Positions 11,911-20,621 of a stretch of 64,000 bases of DNA are shown here, piece after piece. Every line of letters begins with the position of its first letter. The stretch's first letter is position 1. The position numbers were made by a program, and so were the translations under genes. Under the pieces are notes generated by a model. It was not told where the DNA came from. It was given only the letters and a program-made list of their open reading frames with translations, and did not search any database. The stretch covers positions 62,001 through 126,000 of the forward strand of contig NZ_FOHN01000004.1 of NCBI RefSeq assembly GCF_900111595.1, in the 5' to 3' direction. This stretch comes from [Clostridium] polysaccharolyticum. Lineage in GTDB: Bacteria; Bacillota; Clostridia; Lachnospirales; Lachnospiraceae.

Positions 11911-11940
11911 AAATAGGCGGTCAAAATTGACGGCCTATTT
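11911..11940 (+). promoter_or_regulatory. Long inverted repeat at the dnaJ transcription start
   Basis: AAATAGGC (11911-11918) pairs with GCCTATTT (11933-11940), and inside it GTCAA pairs with TTGAC; only one position mismatches over 30 bases. It directly abuts the -10 box, so it is either an operator for an unknown regulator or a 5'-terminal mRNA hairpin. Confidence 0.6.
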
Positions 11941-11986
11941 GTGCAATTAGATTGGGACTAATTGCTGATGCAGGAAGGTGGAAGAA

Positions 11987-13141
11987 ATGGCGGAGAATAG
12001 AGATTATTACGAAGTCCTTGGGGTTTCCAAGCAGGCTTCGGATGATGAGATAAAAAAAGCATATAGAGTACTTGCAAAAAAATATCATCCGGATATGCAT
12101 CCTGGAGATAAAGAATGTGAAGAGAAATTTAAAGAGGCATCAGAAGCATACGCTGTATTAAGTGATGCAGATAAGAGAAGGCAGTATGACCAGATGGGTC
12201 ATGAAGCATTTACAGGTTCTGGCGGTGCAGGCGGTTTTAATTATAGTGATTTTGATATGGGAGATATTTTCGGAGATATCTTTGGTGACTTATTTGGTGG
12301 CGGAAGATCAAGCCGCAGAGCAAGTAACAGTCCACAAAAAGGTGCCAATGTAAGAGCCGGTGTCCGTATTACATTTCATGAAGCATGCTTTGGTGTAGAA
12401 AAAGAATTAGAATTAAACTTAAAAGATGAATGTTCCCATTGTCATGGAACAGGTGCAAAACCAGGTACATCTCCTGAGACATGTTCAAAATGTGGTGGTA
12501 AAGGCCAGGTTGTATATACCCAGCAGTCTTTATTCGGTATGGTAAGAAATGTGCAGCCTTGCCCGGATTGTCATGGAACAGGCAAAGTAGTAAAAGAAAA
12601 ATGTCCAGACTGCCATGGTTCTGGATATATTGCTTCACGTAAGAAGATTCAGGTTTCTATTCCAGCAGGTATTGATAATGGCCAGAGCATTCGTATTCGT
12701 GAAAAAGGAGAACCAGGTGTAAATGGCGGTCCAAGAGGAGACTTATTAGTAGAAGTAGCAGTATCCAGAGATCCAGTGTTTATTCGTCAGGAATATGATA
12801 TTATATCTACAGCACCTATTTCTTATGCAACAGCCGCACTTGGTGGGGACGTGAAGATTAAGACAATAGATGGCGAAGTAATTTATACAGTGAAACCTGG
12901 TACCCAGACGAATACAAAAGTACGTTTGCGTGGAAAAGGTGTTCCAACGCTTCGGAATAAAGCAGTACGTGGAGACCACTATGTTACTTTAGCAGTACAG
13001 GTGCCAACAAAATTATCTGCTGAACAGAAAGATCTGCTGAGAAAATTTGAAGAATCACTGACAGGAGTAACAGCAGAAGCACAGTCTGCTACGGATAGTG
13101 AACATGATCATAAAGGAAAAAAGAAATTCTTTAAAAAATAA
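11987..13141 (+). CDS. dnaJ: Chaperone DnaJ (Hsp40)
   Basis: A 384-residue type I J-protein. I use the ATG at 11987, which lies behind AGGAAGGTGG; a GTG at 11978 would fall inside that ribosome site. The J domain starts [11 protein letters not shown] and has the essential HPD in [10 protein letters not shown] Gly/Phe region follows (residues about 75-110), then four CXXCXGXG zinc repeats from about residue 148 ([32 protein letters not shown]) and the C-terminal client-binding domains. It stimulates the DnaK ATPase. Confidence 0.97.
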   Translation: MAENRDYYEVLGVSKQASDDEIKKAYRVLAKKYHPDMHPGDKECEEKFKEASEAYAVLSDADKRRQYDQMGHEAFTGSGGAGGFNYSDFDMGDIFGDIFGDLFGGGRSSRRASNSPQKGANVRAGVRITFHEACFGVEKELELNLKDECSHCHGTGAKPGTSPETCSKCGGKGQVVYTQQSLFGMVRNVQPCPDCHGTGKVVKEKCPDCHGSGYIASRKKIQVSIPAGIDNGQSIRIREKGEPGVNGGPRGDLLVEVAVSRDPVFIRQEYDIISTAPISYATAALGGDVKIKTIDGEVIYTVKPGTQTNTKVRLRGKGVPTLRNKAVRGDHYVTLAVQVPTKLSAEQKDLLRKFEESLTGVTAEAQSATDSEHDHKGKKKFFKK

Positions 13142-13150
13142 AGAGTGCTA

Positions 13151-13180
13151 AATAGCAAATGCTATTTAGCATTTGCTATT
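13151..13180 (+). terminator. Perfect 13-bp hairpin after dnaJ
   Basis: Left arm 13151-13163 (AATAGCAAATGCT) pairs perfectly with 13168-13180 around a 4-base loop. It lacks a T-run and is followed 8 bases later by a second, more terminator-like hairpin. Confidence 0.55.
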
Positions 13181-13187
13181 AGAAGAA

Positions 13188-13233
13188 AACGTAGGGTGTT
13201 TGAAAGAAAACTCTTTTGACACCCTATGTTTTT
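13188..13233 (+). terminator. Intrinsic terminator after dnaJ
   Basis: Stem with TAGGGTGT (13192-13199) and ACACCCTA (13219-13226), extended outward by ACG/TGT-type pairs, followed by GTTTTTGTGTG. It would end dnaJ transcription. Confidence 0.7.
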
Positions 13234-13245
13234 GTGTGTAAAAAA

Positions 13246-13274
13246 TGTTTGCCTATATTCAGGATTGGTATACT
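13246..13274 (+). promoter_or_regulatory. Candidate promoter of prmA
   Basis: Extended -10 TGGTATACT (TATACT at 13269-13274) with only a poor -35 (TGTTTG) 17 bases upstream. It lies just after the dnaJ terminator, where a new promoter is needed. Confidence 0.4.
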
Positions 13275-13320
13275 CAATATAGAACATAAACGGAAGTAGA
13301 AAGAAAAGAGGAAAGAAAAT

Positions 13321-14277
13321 ATGAAATGGAGAAAAGTATCCTTAGTTACTACCACAGAGGCTGTGGATTTAATAAGCTGTTTATTTGATGAATTAGGATT
13401 CGAAGGAATTCAAATTGAAGATCATGTACCATTAAGCGAAGAGGAAAAGAAAAGCATGTTTATTGATATCGTACCAGATTTAGGAGCAGATGATGGAAGG
13501 GCAGTTATCAGTTCCTATGTAGATATGGAACGCAATATAGATGAAATGGAAAAAGCAATTCAGGAAGGTTTGGATGAACTCGCCCAATTTACAGATTTAG
13601 GAGAGCGTAAGTTATCTTTTGAAGTGACCGATGATGAAGACTGGATTAACAACTGGAAAGCATATTTCAAACCTTTCCGTGTAACAGAGGATATCGTAAT
13701 TAAACCAACTTGGGAGACTTTAGAGGAAGTAAAAGAAGGAGATACCGTGGTAGAAATCGATCCAGGTACTGCATTTGGTACAGGTTCTCACGAAACAACC
13801 AAATTAGTGATTCAAGGAATGGAAGAATATCTTAATAGCGATACAAAGCTGTTGGATATCGGATGTGGAAGTGGGATTCTATCTATTATTGGTCTTAAGT
13901 TGGGGGCAGCCTATGCAGCAGGTACCGATATCGATCCAATTGCAGTTAAAGTTGCAAAAGAAAATGCCACAGTAAATCAAATCGAAGATGGCAAATTTGA
14001 AGTATATGAAGGAAATCTTATGGATGATGGAGCATTGCAAAAAGAAGTAGGCCTAGGTGCCTATGACGTTGTTGTAGCAAACATTTTAGCTGATGTTATT
14101 ATTCCGTTATCCGCTCACGTATCAAAATTTATGAAGAAAGATGGAATCTTTATTTCCTCAGGCATTATTGATATCAAAAAAAATGAAGTAGAAGCAGCTT
14201 TGATTCAAAATGGATTTGAAATCGTGAAAATTACACAGATGGGGGACTGGTTCTCCTTCCAGGCGAAATGTAAGTAA
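13321..14277 (+). CDS. prmA: Ribosomal protein L11 methyltransferase PrmA
   Basis: A 318-residue SAM-dependent methyltransferase. The family signature EIDPGTAFGTGSHETTKL precedes SAM motif I LLDIGCGSGILSI; the later VVANILADVI is the PrmA NxxxD-like substrate motif. It trimethylates ribosomal protein L11 in the cytoplasm. The N-terminal 100 residues form the L11-binding domain. It is followed closely by rsmE, as in many Firmicutes. Confidence 0.95.
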   Translation: MKWRKVSLVTTTEAVDLISCLFDELGFEGIQIEDHVPLSEEEKKSMFIDIVPDLGADDGRAVISSYVDMERNIDEMEKAIQEGLDELAQFTDLGERKLSFEVTDDEDWINNWKAYFKPFRVTEDIVIKPTWETLEEVKEGDTVVEIDPGTAFGTGSHETTKLVIQGMEEYLNSDTKLLDIGCGSGILSIIGLKLGAAYAAGTDIDPIAVKVAKENATVNQIEDGKFEVYEGNLMDDGALQKEVGLGAYDVVVANILADVIIPLSAHVSKFMKKDGIFISSGIIDIKKNEVEAALIQNGFEIVKITQMGDWFSFQAKCK

Positions 14278-14294
14278 CTCCCTAGGTGGTTTCA

Positions 14295-14323
14295 TTGACA
14301 TTTTGAAGGTTCAATGATAAGAT
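14295..14323 (+). promoter_or_regulatory. Strong promoter before rsmE
   Basis: TTGACA at 14295-14300, a 17-base spacer and TAAGAT at 14318-14323 with an extended -10 TGA. Transcription would start near 14330, past the upstream ATG at 14314, which supports the start of rsmE at 14356. Confidence 0.7.
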
Positions 14324-14355
14324 ATCAGTATTCTTTTGAAAGGTACGGTTGTAAA

Positions 14356-15111
14356 ATGCACTGGTTTTATGTTGAAAAAAGTCAAATTTGTGAAAATGAA
14401 ATAAAAATAACTGGTTCAGATGTAAACCATATCAAAAATGTTTTACGTATGGATATAGGAGAACACGTTGTAATCTGTGATCGTGAGGGAAAAGATTATT
14501 ATTGTGAAATTGCATCTTTGAATAAAGAGGAAGTAACTGCAAAGATTAATCAGATCAATGATACAGAATCAGAACTTCCGGCAAAACTGTATTTATTTCA
14601 GGGAATTCCAAAGAAAGATAAGATGGAACTGATTATACAGAAGGCAGTTGAACTTGGTGTACACGAAGTGATTCCGGTTGCTATGAAACGCTGTGTTGCA
14701 AAGATAGAAGATGAGAAAAAGGAACGAAAGAAACTGGAACGCTGGCAGGGAATCGCAACTTCTGCTGCAAAACAGTCAGGCAGAGGGATGATTCCAAAGA
14801 TTCACACGGTCATGAGTTTTAAAGAAGCAGTTCAGTATGGCAAGGAACTGGAGTATTGTATTGTTCCTTACGAGCAGGCTGAAAATATGGCTGCAACAGT
14901 AAAACAGGTTAAGAAAGCATGCCAGAAGAAATCAATTGGTATTTTTATTGGACCAGAAGGCGGTTTTGACGAAAAAGAGATAGAGGATATACAAGAAGCA
15001 GGTTTTCAGGCGATTACATTAGGGAAACGTATTTTGAGAACGGAAACAGCAGGCCTGACCATTCTTTCTATTTTTATGTATGAATTAGAACAGATACGGG
15101 AGACCATGTAA
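14356..15111 (+). CDS. rsmE: 16S rRNA m3U1498 methyltransferase RsmE
   Basis: A 251-residue SPOUT-family methyltransferase. I start at the ATG at 14356 (MHWFYVEKSQ), preceded by AAAGGT and downstream of a strong promoter; an in-frame ATG at 14314 has GAAGG before it but would lie inside that promoter. The N-terminal PUA-like domain has DVNHIKNVLRM; the knotted SAM-binding region has IGPEGGFDEKEIE and LGKRILRTETAGL. It methylates U1498 in the decoding region of 16S rRNA. Confidence 0.94.
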   Translation: MHWFYVEKSQICENEIKITGSDVNHIKNVLRMDIGEHVVICDREGKDYYCEIASLNKEEVTAKINQINDTESELPAKLYLFQGIPKKDKMELIIQKAVELGVHEVIPVAMKRCVAKIEDEKKERKKLERWQGIATSAAKQSGRGMIPKIHTVMSFKEAVQYGKELEYCIVPYEQAENMAATVKQVKKACQKKSIGIFIGPEGGFDEKEIEDIQEAGFQAITLGKRILRTETAGLTILSIFMYELEQIRETM

Positions 15112-15145
15112 TCCTGGCTGAAAGGAAAAAAAGGAGTTTGGCAAA

Positions 15146-16309
15146 ATGGAAGCGTATTTGGATAATGCTTCAACTACAAGGCCTTTTGAGTGCGTAGTAT
15201 CAATCATGAAGGAAACTATGGACCAAAGTTATGGGAATCCTTCCTCTATGCACAACAAAGGCTTTGAAGCGGAAAAGTATGTGAAAAAGGCAAAAGAAAT
15301 TATAGCAGCAACTTTAAAAGCAGAGGCAAAGGAGATTATTTTTACTTCTGGGGGGACAGAGTCTAATAATATGGCACTGATAGGGAGTGCCATTGCTAAC
15401 AGAAGACAGGGCAGACATATTATTACGACTAAAATAGAGCATGCATCAGTGCATAATCCTCTTATTTTTTTAGAGGAACAAGGATATGAAGTATCCTATC
15501 TGTCCGTAGACAGAAACGGTTTTGTGGATTTGGATGAGCTGGAGAAAACCATTCGCGAGGATACCATACTGGTTTCTGTTATGTATGTAAATAATGAAAT
15601 TGGAACTTGCGAAAAGATAGAAGAAATCAGCAAGATAATCAAGAGAAAAAATAGCAGGACTTTATTTCATGTAGATGCGATTCAAGCATATGGCAAATAC
15701 AAAATCTATCCAAAAAAATCAGGCATTGATCTGCTTTCTATCAGCGGTCACAAGTTACACGGACCAAAGGGAATTGGCGTGCTGTTCGTTCGTGATAAAG
15801 TAAAAATCCAGCCAATTATCCATGGTGGAGGACAGCAGAACAACATGCGTTCCGGCACAGAAAATGTACCGGGAATTGCAGGGATTGGTGCTGCAGCAGA
15901 AGAAATTTATACAAATCATGGAGAAAAGGTGGAACACCTTTATCAGGTAAAAGAGCATTTTATAGAAGAAGTAAAGAAAATAGATGGCGTTACAGTTAAC
16001 GGAATAGAGGGAATTGAAATCAGGGAAACAGCTCCTCATGTAGTAAGTGTAAGTTTTGATAAAATTCGTGCCGAAGTGCTTCTTCACGCACTAGAGGAAA
16101 AGGGAATTTATGTATCAAGCGGTTCAGCCTGTGCCTCCAATCATCCACAGCTTAGTGGAACATTACAGGCAATTGGAGTAAAAAAAGAACTTTTAGACTC
16201 TACCATTCGATTCAGTTTTTCTGTAACAACCACAATAGACGAAATAGATTATGCAGTAAAGGCATTAAATGAGCTGCTTCCGGTACTTCGCAGATTTACA
16301 AGGCATTAA
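15146..16309 (+). CDS. Cysteine desulfurase (NifS/IscS-type), probable sulfur donor to ThiI
   Basis: A 387-residue PLP enzyme. It begins MEAYLDNASTTRP; the PLP lysine is in SISGHKLHGPKGIG, and the catalytic cysteine is in SSGSACASN of the long active-site loop typical of group I desulfurases. It converts cysteine to alanine and a protein persulfide. thiI follows 21 bases downstream, so it is best read as the dedicated partner (NifZ/IscS role) for tRNA 4-thiouridine synthesis. It may also serve iron-sulfur assembly; no IscU is adjacent. Confidence 0.93.
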   Translation: MEAYLDNASTTRPFECVVSIMKETMDQSYGNPSSMHNKGFEAEKYVKKAKEIIAATLKAEAKEIIFTSGGTESNNMALIGSAIANRRQGRHIITTKIEHASVHNPLIFLEEQGYEVSYLSVDRNGFVDLDELEKTIREDTILVSVMYVNNEIGTCEKIEEISKIIKRKNSRTLFHVDAIQAYGKYKIYPKKSGIDLLSISGHKLHGPKGIGVLFVRDKVKIQPIIHGGGQQNNMRSGTENVPGIAGIGAAAEEIYTNHGEKVEHLYQVKEHFIEEVKKIDGVTVNGIEGIEIRETAPHVVSVSFDKIRAEVLLHALEEKGIYVSSGSACASNHPQLSGTLQAIGVKKELLDSTIRFSFSVTTTIDEIDYAVKALNELLPVLRRFTRH

Positions 16310-16330
16310 GAAAGGGAAAGGACGAAAAAT

Positions 16331-17509
16331 ATGTTTCAGGCATTTTTAATTAAATATGCAGAAATCGGAATTAAAGGGAAAAACCGCTTTATTTTTGAAA
16401 ATGCATTAAAGAATCAGATTGCGTTTGCTTTAGAAAAAGCAGAAGGTGACTTTCAGGTTATCAAAGATCAGGGAAGAATTTATGTAGAAGCAACAGGTGA
16501 ATTTGACTACGATGATGCTTTAGAAGCAATGTCAAGGGTATTTGGCATTGCACAGATCTGTCCAGTTGTATTAGTAGAAGATGTAAGCTGGGAAAGTTTA
16601 AAAGAGTCAGTAAAAAACTATGTTATAAACGTGTATGGAAGCGAAGAACTTACGTTTAAAATGGAAGCAAAACGTGCAGATAAAAATTATCCACGTACTT
16701 CTCCACAGATTTGCATGGATATGGGAGAATATCTTTTGGATGAATTCCCCAACTTAAAAGTAGACGTGCGTAATCCGCAGGTAAGAATTCATGTGGAAAT
16801 CCGAAACCGTGCTTATATCTACTCAAAAACAATACCAGGACCAGGGGGAATGCCAGTAGGTACTAATGGAAAGGCGATGCTTCTTTTATCTGGTGGAATT
16901 GACAGTCCTGTAGCCGGATACATGATTGCAAAACGTGGTGTTAAGCTTTCAGCAACCTATTTCCATGCACCACCTTACACAAGTGAGCGTGCAAAGCAGA
17001 AAGTAGTTGATTTAGCCAGAATCGTATCCAGATATTCAGGACCAGTTGAATTAAATATTGTAAACTTTACAGATATTCAATTATATATTTATGAAAAATG
17101 TCCTCACGAAGAACTTACGATTATTATGAGACGTTATATGATGAAGATTGCAGAAGAACTTGCGAAGGCAGACGGTTCTTTAGGCCTTATAACAGGAGAA
17201 AGCATCGGACAGGTTGCCAGCCAGACCATGCAGAGTCTTGCAGCTACCAATGAAGTATGTACTTTGCCAGTGTACCGTCCATTAATTGGTTTTGATAAAC
17301 AGGAAATCGTTACGGTATCCGAAAAAATCGGAACATATGAAACTTCTATACAGCCATTTGAAGACTGCTGTACAATCTTTGTAGCGAAACACCCAGTTAC
17401 GAAACCAAACTTAAATATTATCAAACGTTCCGAACGTAACTTAGAAGAAAAAATTGATGAACTTGTAAAGACAGCCTTAGAGACAGTAGAAAAAATTCAG
17501 ATTCAGTAA
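16331..17509 (+). CDS. thiI: tRNA 4-thiouridine synthetase ThiI (short form without rhodanese domain)
   Basis: A 392-residue protein: N-terminal ferredoxin-like and THUMP domains (to about residue 165), then a PP-loop ATPase with LLLSGGIDSPVAGY near residue 182. It adenylates U8 of tRNA and replaces oxygen with sulfur. The enterobacterial enzyme is about 480 residues and has a C-terminal rhodanese; that domain is absent here, as in Bacillus, where the neighbouring desulfurase gives sulfur directly. CC residues in FEDCCTIFVAKHP are conserved in this form. Confidence 0.94.
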   Translation: MFQAFLIKYAEIGIKGKNRFIFENALKNQIAFALEKAEGDFQVIKDQGRIYVEATGEFDYDDALEAMSRVFGIAQICPVVLVEDVSWESLKESVKNYVINVYGSEELTFKMEAKRADKNYPRTSPQICMDMGEYLLDEFPNLKVDVRNPQVRIHVEIRNRAYIYSKTIPGPGGMPVGTNGKAMLLLSGGIDSPVAGYMIAKRGVKLSATYFHAPPYTSERAKQKVVDLARIVSRYSGPVELNIVNFTDIQLYIYEKCPHEELTIIMRRYMMKIAEELAKADGSLGLITGESIGQVASQTMQSLAATNEVCTLPVYRPLIGFDKQEIVTVSEKIGTYETSIQPFEDCCTIFVAKHPVTKPNLNIIKRSERNLEEKIDELVKTALETVEKIQIQ

Positions 17510-17534
17510 TCGGAAACGTATATAAAACAGCAAA

Positions 17535-17602
17535 GGATACTTCAACGGTTCTATGCAGGGGATAGATAGTATGCCAAAATGCAAAGAACCGCTGAGGTAT
17601 CC
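17535..17602 (+). repeat. Long imperfect inverted repeat after thiI
   Basis: An 18-base arm at 17535-17552 pairs with 17585-17602 with two G-T type mismatches, enclosing 32 bases with a TGCA/TGCA inner pairing. It may end or stabilise the desulfurase-thiI message. There is no T-run directly after it on the + strand. Confidence 0.5.
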
Positions 17603-17620
17603 AGGTATAAAAGGTGTAAT

Positions 17621-17646
17621 AAAAAAAGAGGATACGTTGTATCCTC
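17621..17646 (-). terminator. Intrinsic terminator of the HPr-like gene
   Basis: Perfect 8-bp stem GAGGATAC (17628-17635) and GTATCCTC (17639-17646); on the minus strand it is followed by seven T residues (17627-17621). It lies 30 bases after the stop codon of the minus-strand HPr-like gene. Confidence 0.8.
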
Positions 17647-17676
17647 CCCCATACATGCACGAATAAGCAATACTGC

Positions 17677-17913
17677 TTATTCTTCTACAATATAAGGTGC
17701 AAGTACATCAAGAATTTTTTGAACATCCTCTTCGGCGTGAACATTTAAATCAATTGGTTTAGATAAGTCTAAGCTGAAAATTCCCATAATAGACTTTGCA
17801 TCGATAACATATCTTCCTGAAACAAGGTCGAAATCGGACTGGAATTTTGTAATGTCATTTACGAAAGTTTTAACCTTATCAATAGAATTTAGTGAAATTT
17901 TTACTGTTTTCAT
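17677..17913 (-). CDS. HPr-family protein lacking the catalytic histidine
   Basis: A 78-residue protein on the opposite strand to its neighbours, with its own GGAGG site, promoter and terminator. It has the HPr fold signature around the regulatory serine (AKSIMGIFSLDLSKPIDL, Ser41) and the length of HPr. The position of the phosphorylatable histidine, normally within a GLHARPA-like motif, reads SIDKVKTF, so EI-dependent phosphotransfer is not possible. In the family, proteins that keep only the serine site (as Crh does) can act as corepressors with CcpA or in HPr-kinase signalling. Function here is inferred only from that pattern. Confidence 0.8.
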   Translation of the reverse strand: MKTVKISLNSIDKVKTFVNDITKFQSDFDLVSGRYVIDAKSIMGIFSLDLSKPIDLNVHAEEDVQKILDVLAPYIVEE

Positions 17914-17945
17914 ATGAAGTCCTCCTTTTTAATTTCTATGTTTAT

Positions 17946-17974
17946 ATAGTACATTTAGGGGGTATAAAAGTCAA
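17946..17974 (-). promoter_or_regulatory. Promoter of the HPr-like gene
   Basis: Minus strand TTGACT (17969-17974), a 17-base spacer and TACTAT (17946-17951), about 30 bases upstream of the start codon. Confidence 0.65.
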
Positions 17975-18093
17975 TATACAATGTAGATAAAAATGAGAAA
18001 TCAAAGTGTTTTAAAGACTAGCATATTAGTGTGGAACAGAGCTGGAAAAGATGTAGATATAGAACTGTAGAAGAGCAGAAAGGCAAGAGTGAA

Positions 18094-19476
18094 ATGAACA
18101 TAAATAAAGGAAAAGTCGCATTTTTAACATTAGGATGCAAAGTAAACTCCTATGAAACAAACGCAATGGAAACATTATTTCAGAAGAATGGATATGAACT
18201 GGTAAGTTTTCAGGATGAAGCAGATATTTATATTGTAAATACCTGTACGGTTACCAATATGGCAGACCGCAAATCCAGACAGATGCTTCATAAAGCAAAG
18301 AAAAGAAATCCGAATGCTATTGTCGTTGCTGCAGGATGTTATGTACAGGCAGCGGGAGAAAGTGTAAAAGAAGACGTGGCTGTGGATCTGATTATTGGCA
18401 ATAACAAAAAAGGAAATGTAGTGGAAGCTGTAGAAGAATATATGGCTTCAAATGGAATCGAAGTACGTAATCATTTTACTCCAGAGATCCATACAGAAAG
18501 AGGTTATGAAAAATTAGAAATTGATACTTCTGGTGCCTTAACTCGTGCGATAATTAAAATTCAGGATGGCTGTAATCAGTTCTGTTCGTATTGTATTATT
18601 CCATTTGCAAGAGGACGTGTCAGAAGCCGTGAGGCAGAAGATATCCTTTTAGAAGCAGGCAGATTAGCAGAAAGCGGCTGTCAGGAAGTCGTATTGACTG
18701 GAATTCATCTATCCTCTTATGGAATAGATTTAGAACCATGGTGTAACCGTGAAGGAAAAGAAAAATATGATTTCATATCTTTAGAAGGAAAACCATTGCT
18801 TTATTTAATGAGTGAAATCAGCAAAATAAAAGGAGTCAAGAGAATTCGTTTAGGTTCTTTGGAACCAAGAATCATTACAGGACATTTTGTCTCAGAATTA
18901 GCAAAATTAGATAAAGTCTGCCCGCATTTTCATTTATCTCTTCAGAGTGGATGTGACGAAACACTGCAGCGAATGAATCGCCGTTATACTACAAAAGAAT
19001 TTGAAGAAAACGTAGGGATTATCAGAAAATATTATAAAGACCCAGCAATTACAACAGATATTATTGTAGGTTTCCCTGGAGAGACGGAAGAAGAATTTGC
19101 GATGACAAAAGAATTTCTGGAACGGATACATTTTTCACAGATGCATGTATTTAAATATTCTGCAAGAAAAGGAACTAAGGCTGAAAGCATGCCAGATCAG
19201 GTTCCAGAGAATATAAAGACTTTAAGAAGTGAAGAAGTAATTGCATTAGAGAAACAGATGCGTAAAGAATATGAGGAAAAGATGCTAGAAAGCTGGCAGA
19301 CTGTTTTATTTGAAGAAGAAACCGAATTAGATGGAGAAAAGTATTTTACAGGTCATAACGAAAGATATGTAAAATTTGCCATAAAATCCAATGGAGAAGA
19401 CCTGGCAAATCAGATCCAGATAGTAAATCCATTACACGTAATGGGTGAAGGAGTCCTTGTCTGCAAGCAAAAATAA
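18094..19476 (+). CDS. mtaB: tRNA t6A37 methylthiotransferase MtaB
   Basis: A 460-residue radical SAM enzyme. I use the ATG at 18094 (MNINKGKVAFLTLGCKVNS), with GAAAGG 10 bases before; a GTG at 18031 lacks a ribosome site. The N-terminal domain supplies three cluster cysteines (LGCKVNSYET, NTCTVT, GCYVQ), the radical SAM motif is CNQFCSYCIIPFARGR, and a TRAM domain closes the protein. The LGCKVN start and the CTVT motif are typical of the MtaB/YqeV subgroup, as opposed to MiaB or RimO. It makes ms2t6A at position 37 of ANN-decoding tRNAs. Confidence 0.92.
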   Translation: MNINKGKVAFLTLGCKVNSYETNAMETLFQKNGYELVSFQDEADIYIVNTCTVTNMADRKSRQMLHKAKKRNPNAIVVAAGCYVQAAGESVKEDVAVDLIIGNNKKGNVVEAVEEYMASNGIEVRNHFTPEIHTERGYEKLEIDTSGALTRAIIKIQDGCNQFCSYCIIPFARGRVRSREAEDILLEAGRLAESGCQEVVLTGIHLSSYGIDLEPWCNREGKEKYDFISLEGKPLLYLMSEISKIKGVKRIRLGSLEPRIITGHFVSELAKLDKVCPHFHLSLQSGCDETLQRMNRRYTTKEFEENVGIIRKYYKDPAITTDIIVGFPGETEEEFAMTKEFLERIHFSQMHVFKYSARKGTKAESMPDQVPENIKTLRSEEVIALEKQMRKEYEEKMLESWQTVLFEEETELDGEKYFTGHNERYVKFAIKSNGEDLANQIQIVNPLHVMGEGVLVCKQK

Positions 19477-19554
19477 GAATAAAAGAAGAAGGACTGTTTA
19501 AAAAAGAAAAAGAAGTGAAAACTCTTAAGGCATACATCGTCACTTAGAAAAGGG

Positions 19555-19583
19555 TTGCTATTTTATTTCTTTTATATTAATAT
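19555..19583 (+). promoter_or_regulatory. Candidate promoter of ireB-ruvX
   Basis: TTGCTA at 19555-19560, a 17-base spacer and TAATAT at 19578-19583, about 58 bases before the start of the IreB gene. Confidence 0.5.
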
Positions 19584-19640
19584 ATAGATAATGGCGTGAT
19601 CGGAAGATATAAAAAGGAACATTGGTAAGGAAGTGACTAA

Positions 19641-19901
19641 ATGGAGGAATTTAATAATACACAGTATTTTAAGATACCGAAGGAACCTGAGGTTCAGGTA
19701 AGTGAAATGATAGCCAGAGTGTATGAAGCTCTGGTAGAGAAAGGATATAATCCGGTAAGTCAGATTATCGGCTATATCATGTCTGGTGATCCTACGTACA
19801 TTACTAGCCATAAAGGGGCAAGAAGCCTGATTATGAAGGTAGACCGTGACGAAATATTAGAAGAACTTTTGAAGAATTATATAGATAGGAATTTACTATG
19901 A
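19641..19901 (+). CDS. ireB: IreB-family regulatory phosphoprotein (DUF965)
   Basis: An 86-residue protein behind AAGGAAGTG. It has the family core [19 protein letters not shown] and [17 protein letters not shown] with [14 protein letters not shown]. In enterococci IreB is phosphorylated by the IreK Ser/Thr kinase and influences cephalosporin tolerance through control of envelope metabolism. Thr7 in the N-terminal tail is a possible phosphorylation site. The stop overlaps the ruvX start by four bases, so the two are translationally coupled; this pair plus a DUF1292 gene is conserved in Firmicutes (yrzL-yrrK-yrzB). Confidence 0.9.
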   Translation: MEEFNNTQYFKIPKEPEVQVSEMIARVYEALVEKGYNPVSQIIGYIMSGDPTYITSHKGARSLIMKVDRDEILEELLKNYIDRNLL

Positions 19902-20338
19902 GCCGTATAATGGGACTGGATTTTGGTTCAGTAACTTGTGGCGTGGCCATTAGTGACCAGCTGCATATAACTGCCCAGGGAATTGAAGTTATTACAAGAA
20001 AACACGAGAATAAGCTGCGTCAGACGTTAGCAAGAATAGAAGGGCTTGTAAAGGAATATGAAGTAGACCGCATTGTTTTGGGATATCCTAAGAATATGAA
20101 CAATACAATAGGCGATCGGGCAGAGAAGTCGGAAGCATTTCGTGAAAAATTAGTAAACCGTCTTGGCATAGAAGTAGTATTATGGGATGAACGGCTTACG
20201 ACAGTATCTGCACATCGAGCTATGATAGAAGGAAATGTAAGACGGGAAGACCGTGCAAAAGCTGTGGACAAAGTAGCCGCTGTATTTATTTTGCAAGGTT
20301 ACTTAGATTGGTTAAGCGTACAGAAGCAGGAAAGTTAA
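19898..20338 (+). CDS. ruvX: RuvX/YqgF, Holliday junction resolvase-like (pre-16S rRNA nuclease)
   Basis: A 146-residue RNase H-fold protein: [49 protein letters not shown] and [16 protein letters not shown] are the YqgF family motifs, with acidic metal-binding residues Asp (first motif), Glu (WDERLTT) and Asp (VDKVAA). The family matures the 5' end of 16S rRNA and was first named as a putative Holliday junction resolvase. Its ATG overlaps the ireB stop. Confidence 0.94.
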   Translation: MSRIMGLDFGSVTCGVAISDQLHITAQGIEVITRKHENKLRQTLARIEGLVKEYEVDRIVLGYPKNMNNTIGDRAEKSEAFREKLVNRLGIEVVLWDERLTTVSAHRAMIEGNVRREDRAKAVDKVAAVFILQGYLDWLSVQKQES

Positions 20339-20348
20339 GGAGACTGGA

Positions 20349-20621
20349 ATGGAAAATAGTGAAAAGTTAGTTTTTACTTCAGAAGATGGAGAAGAAATTG
20401 AATTTTATGTATTAGAAGAAACAAAAATTAACGGAAGGAATTACTTATTAGTTGCAGATGATAACGAAGGAGAAGAGGCAAACGCTATGATTTTAGCAGA
20501 TGTTTCAGAACCTGAAGCTGCAGAAGCAGTCTATGAGCCAGTAGAAGACGAAGAGCAGCTAGCAGCACTTTCAAAAGTCTTTACGGAGCTGGCAGATGAC
20601 TTAGATATTGAATTGGAATAA
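20349..20621 (+). CDS. DUF1292 protein (YrzB-like)
   Basis: A 90-residue acidic protein 10 bases after ruvX. The pattern LVFTSEDGEEIEFYVLEETKINGRNYLLV is typical of DUF1292, an uncharacterised small cytoplasmic family nearly always linked to ireB and ruvX. It is strongly acidic toward the C-terminus. No function is known. Confidence 0.85.
   Translation: MENSEKLVFTSEDGEEIEFYVLEETKINGRNYLLVADDNEGEEANAMILADVSEPEAAEAVYEPVEDEEQLAALSKVFTELADDLDIELE

Noticed and set aside
18031-18093. Longer N-terminus of mtaB from GTG 18031
   Set aside because: The added 21 residues do not resemble the family start and no ribosome site precedes the GTG.
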